A stretch of 5,939 bases of DNA, taken from contig JAOUFA010000242.1 in the NCBI GenBank assembly GCA_029858545.1, positions 1 through 5,939 on the forward strand, read 5' to 3'. Every line of letters begins with the position of its first letter. The first letter of the stretch is position 1. The position numbers were made by a program, and so were the translations under genes. A model generated the notes under the pieces. The model was not told the origin of the DNA. It saw only the letters and a program-made list of their open reading frames with translations, and did no database searches. This DNA comes from Betaproteobacteria bacterium. Lineage in GTDB: Bacteria > Pseudomonadota > Gammaproteobacteria > Burkholderiales > SG8-39. Shown here piece by piece: positions 5,438-5,939 of this stretch.

Positions 5438-5939
5438 TCAGGCCTTCGGAATATTGAATTGCGACATCTTCACCTCGACGCCGCTCTTGCGCGTCGCTTC
5501 CTCGAAGAGTTGCGCGATGCGCGGCGACTGGTCTTCGTACTCGATTTGCGCGCCGCCCATTTTCACGCTCGTCGATACGCCGCCGAACAGCGACTTGCGT
5601 TTGCTCTCGGTGAACGGGTAGCGCGAACTGCCGAACGCGGTCGCCAGATAGCGCGCCGGCGTCGGGCCGGTATTGAAATGCTGGTGGAACATCTGGTCGG
5701 GCGGCGCAAACACCGTGCCATGCTTCCAGTCGACACGCACGAAATCCTGCTCGCCTTCGTACCACAGCAGCGAGTAGCCCTGCCCCGCCGCGCACATCAC
5801 GTGGAAGTCGGCTGCATGGCGGTGAGCCTTCTTGTAGGTACCGACCGGCATCTCCGAAATATGCGCGTGCATCGTGCCGTCGGCCAGAACGAACATGATG
5901 TTCTTGCCGCCCGCACCGCGCTCGGCCCAGTCCTTCAAT
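5438..5939 (-). CDS. Single-domain cupin protein, putative metal-binding (5' partial)
   Basis: The last 166 residues are visible, ending at TGA 5438-5440; the frame runs off the right edge. The first codon in the window is TTG and is probably an internal leucine, because the gene has no ribosome site in view and family members start earlier. Counting from that codon, cupin motif 1 is KKAHRHAADFH: H39 and H41 are metal ligands, and H46 occupies the place where many cupins have glutamate. Motif 2, G74 to N89 with P80, H85 and the sequence FHQHFN, fits the G-x5-P-x-[GQ]-x2-H-x3-N pattern well. The segment resembles proteins often labelled 'ethanolamine ammonia-lyase activating protein', a name with little functional support. 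It could be a small dioxygenase, isomerase or a binding protein. It is same-strand with and upstream of the ABC genes, 156 bases from the ATPase, possibly in one operon. Fold is secure; function is not. Confidence 0.87.
   Translation of the reverse strand, partial: LKDWAERGAGGKNIMFVLADGTMHAHISEMPVGTYKKAHRHAADFHVMCAAGQGYSLLWYEGEQDFVRVDWKHGTVFAPPDQMFHQHFNTGPTPARYLATAFGSSRYPFTESKRKSLFGGVSTSVKMGGAQIEYEDQSPRIAQLFEEATRKSGVEVKMSQFNIPKA

Noticed and set aside
5936..5938. TTG at the right edge as the cupin start
   Set aside because: No upstream sequence is available to show a ribosome site, and similar proteins begin earlier, so the gene is treated as truncated by the window.

Overview
The window is high-GC DNA with long, dense ORFs, short intergenic gaps and strong Shine-Dalgarno sites. 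This fits a free-living proteobacterium, most likely a betaproteobacterium such as a Burkholderiales member; that placement is inferred from composition and gene style, not from a marker gene. There is no sign of mobile DNA, CRISPR, rRNA or tRNA. Both outer genes run off the window.

Layout. Bases 2-1207 (+) hold the last 401 residues of a thiamine-diphosphate (TPP) enzyme of the acetolactate synthase / benzoylformate decarboxylase superfamily. It converges on a minus-strand block across a 36-base gap that contains a perfect hairpin. Read in its own direction, the minus-strand block is: a cupin protein (5438-5939, 5' end outside), an ABC ATPase (4148-5281), a periplasmic solute-binding protein (3045-4079) and a fused two-domain permease (1244-2971). 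The last three make a complete binding-protein-dependent importer of the Fe(III)/polyamine/phosphonate-type group: one periplasmic receptor, one membrane protein carrying both permease halves, and one ATPase expected to act as a dimer.

How the parts may work together. The gene set looks like an uptake and catabolism island: an importer, a small metal-binding cupin and a TPP-dependent carbon-carbon lyase or ligase. The substrate cannot be read from the sequence. The binding protein lacks the adjacent tyrosine pair used by classical ferric-binding proteins, so an 'iron transporter' label would be weak.

The most interesting structure lies in the gaps. Before the ATPase gene there is a perfect 13-bp inverted repeat whose RNA loop displays a Shine-Dalgarno sequence. 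A 24-codon reading frame starts at the edge of that loop and ends in an ATGA overlap with the ATPase start codon, which is a candidate translationally coupled leader peptide. Between the binding-protein and permease genes there is a GC-rich stem-loop followed by TTTT, a candidate partial terminator or mRNA-end stabiliser that would favour binding protein over permease. None of the four intergenic gaps exceeds 156 bases, and no convincing sigma-70 promoter was seen in them.
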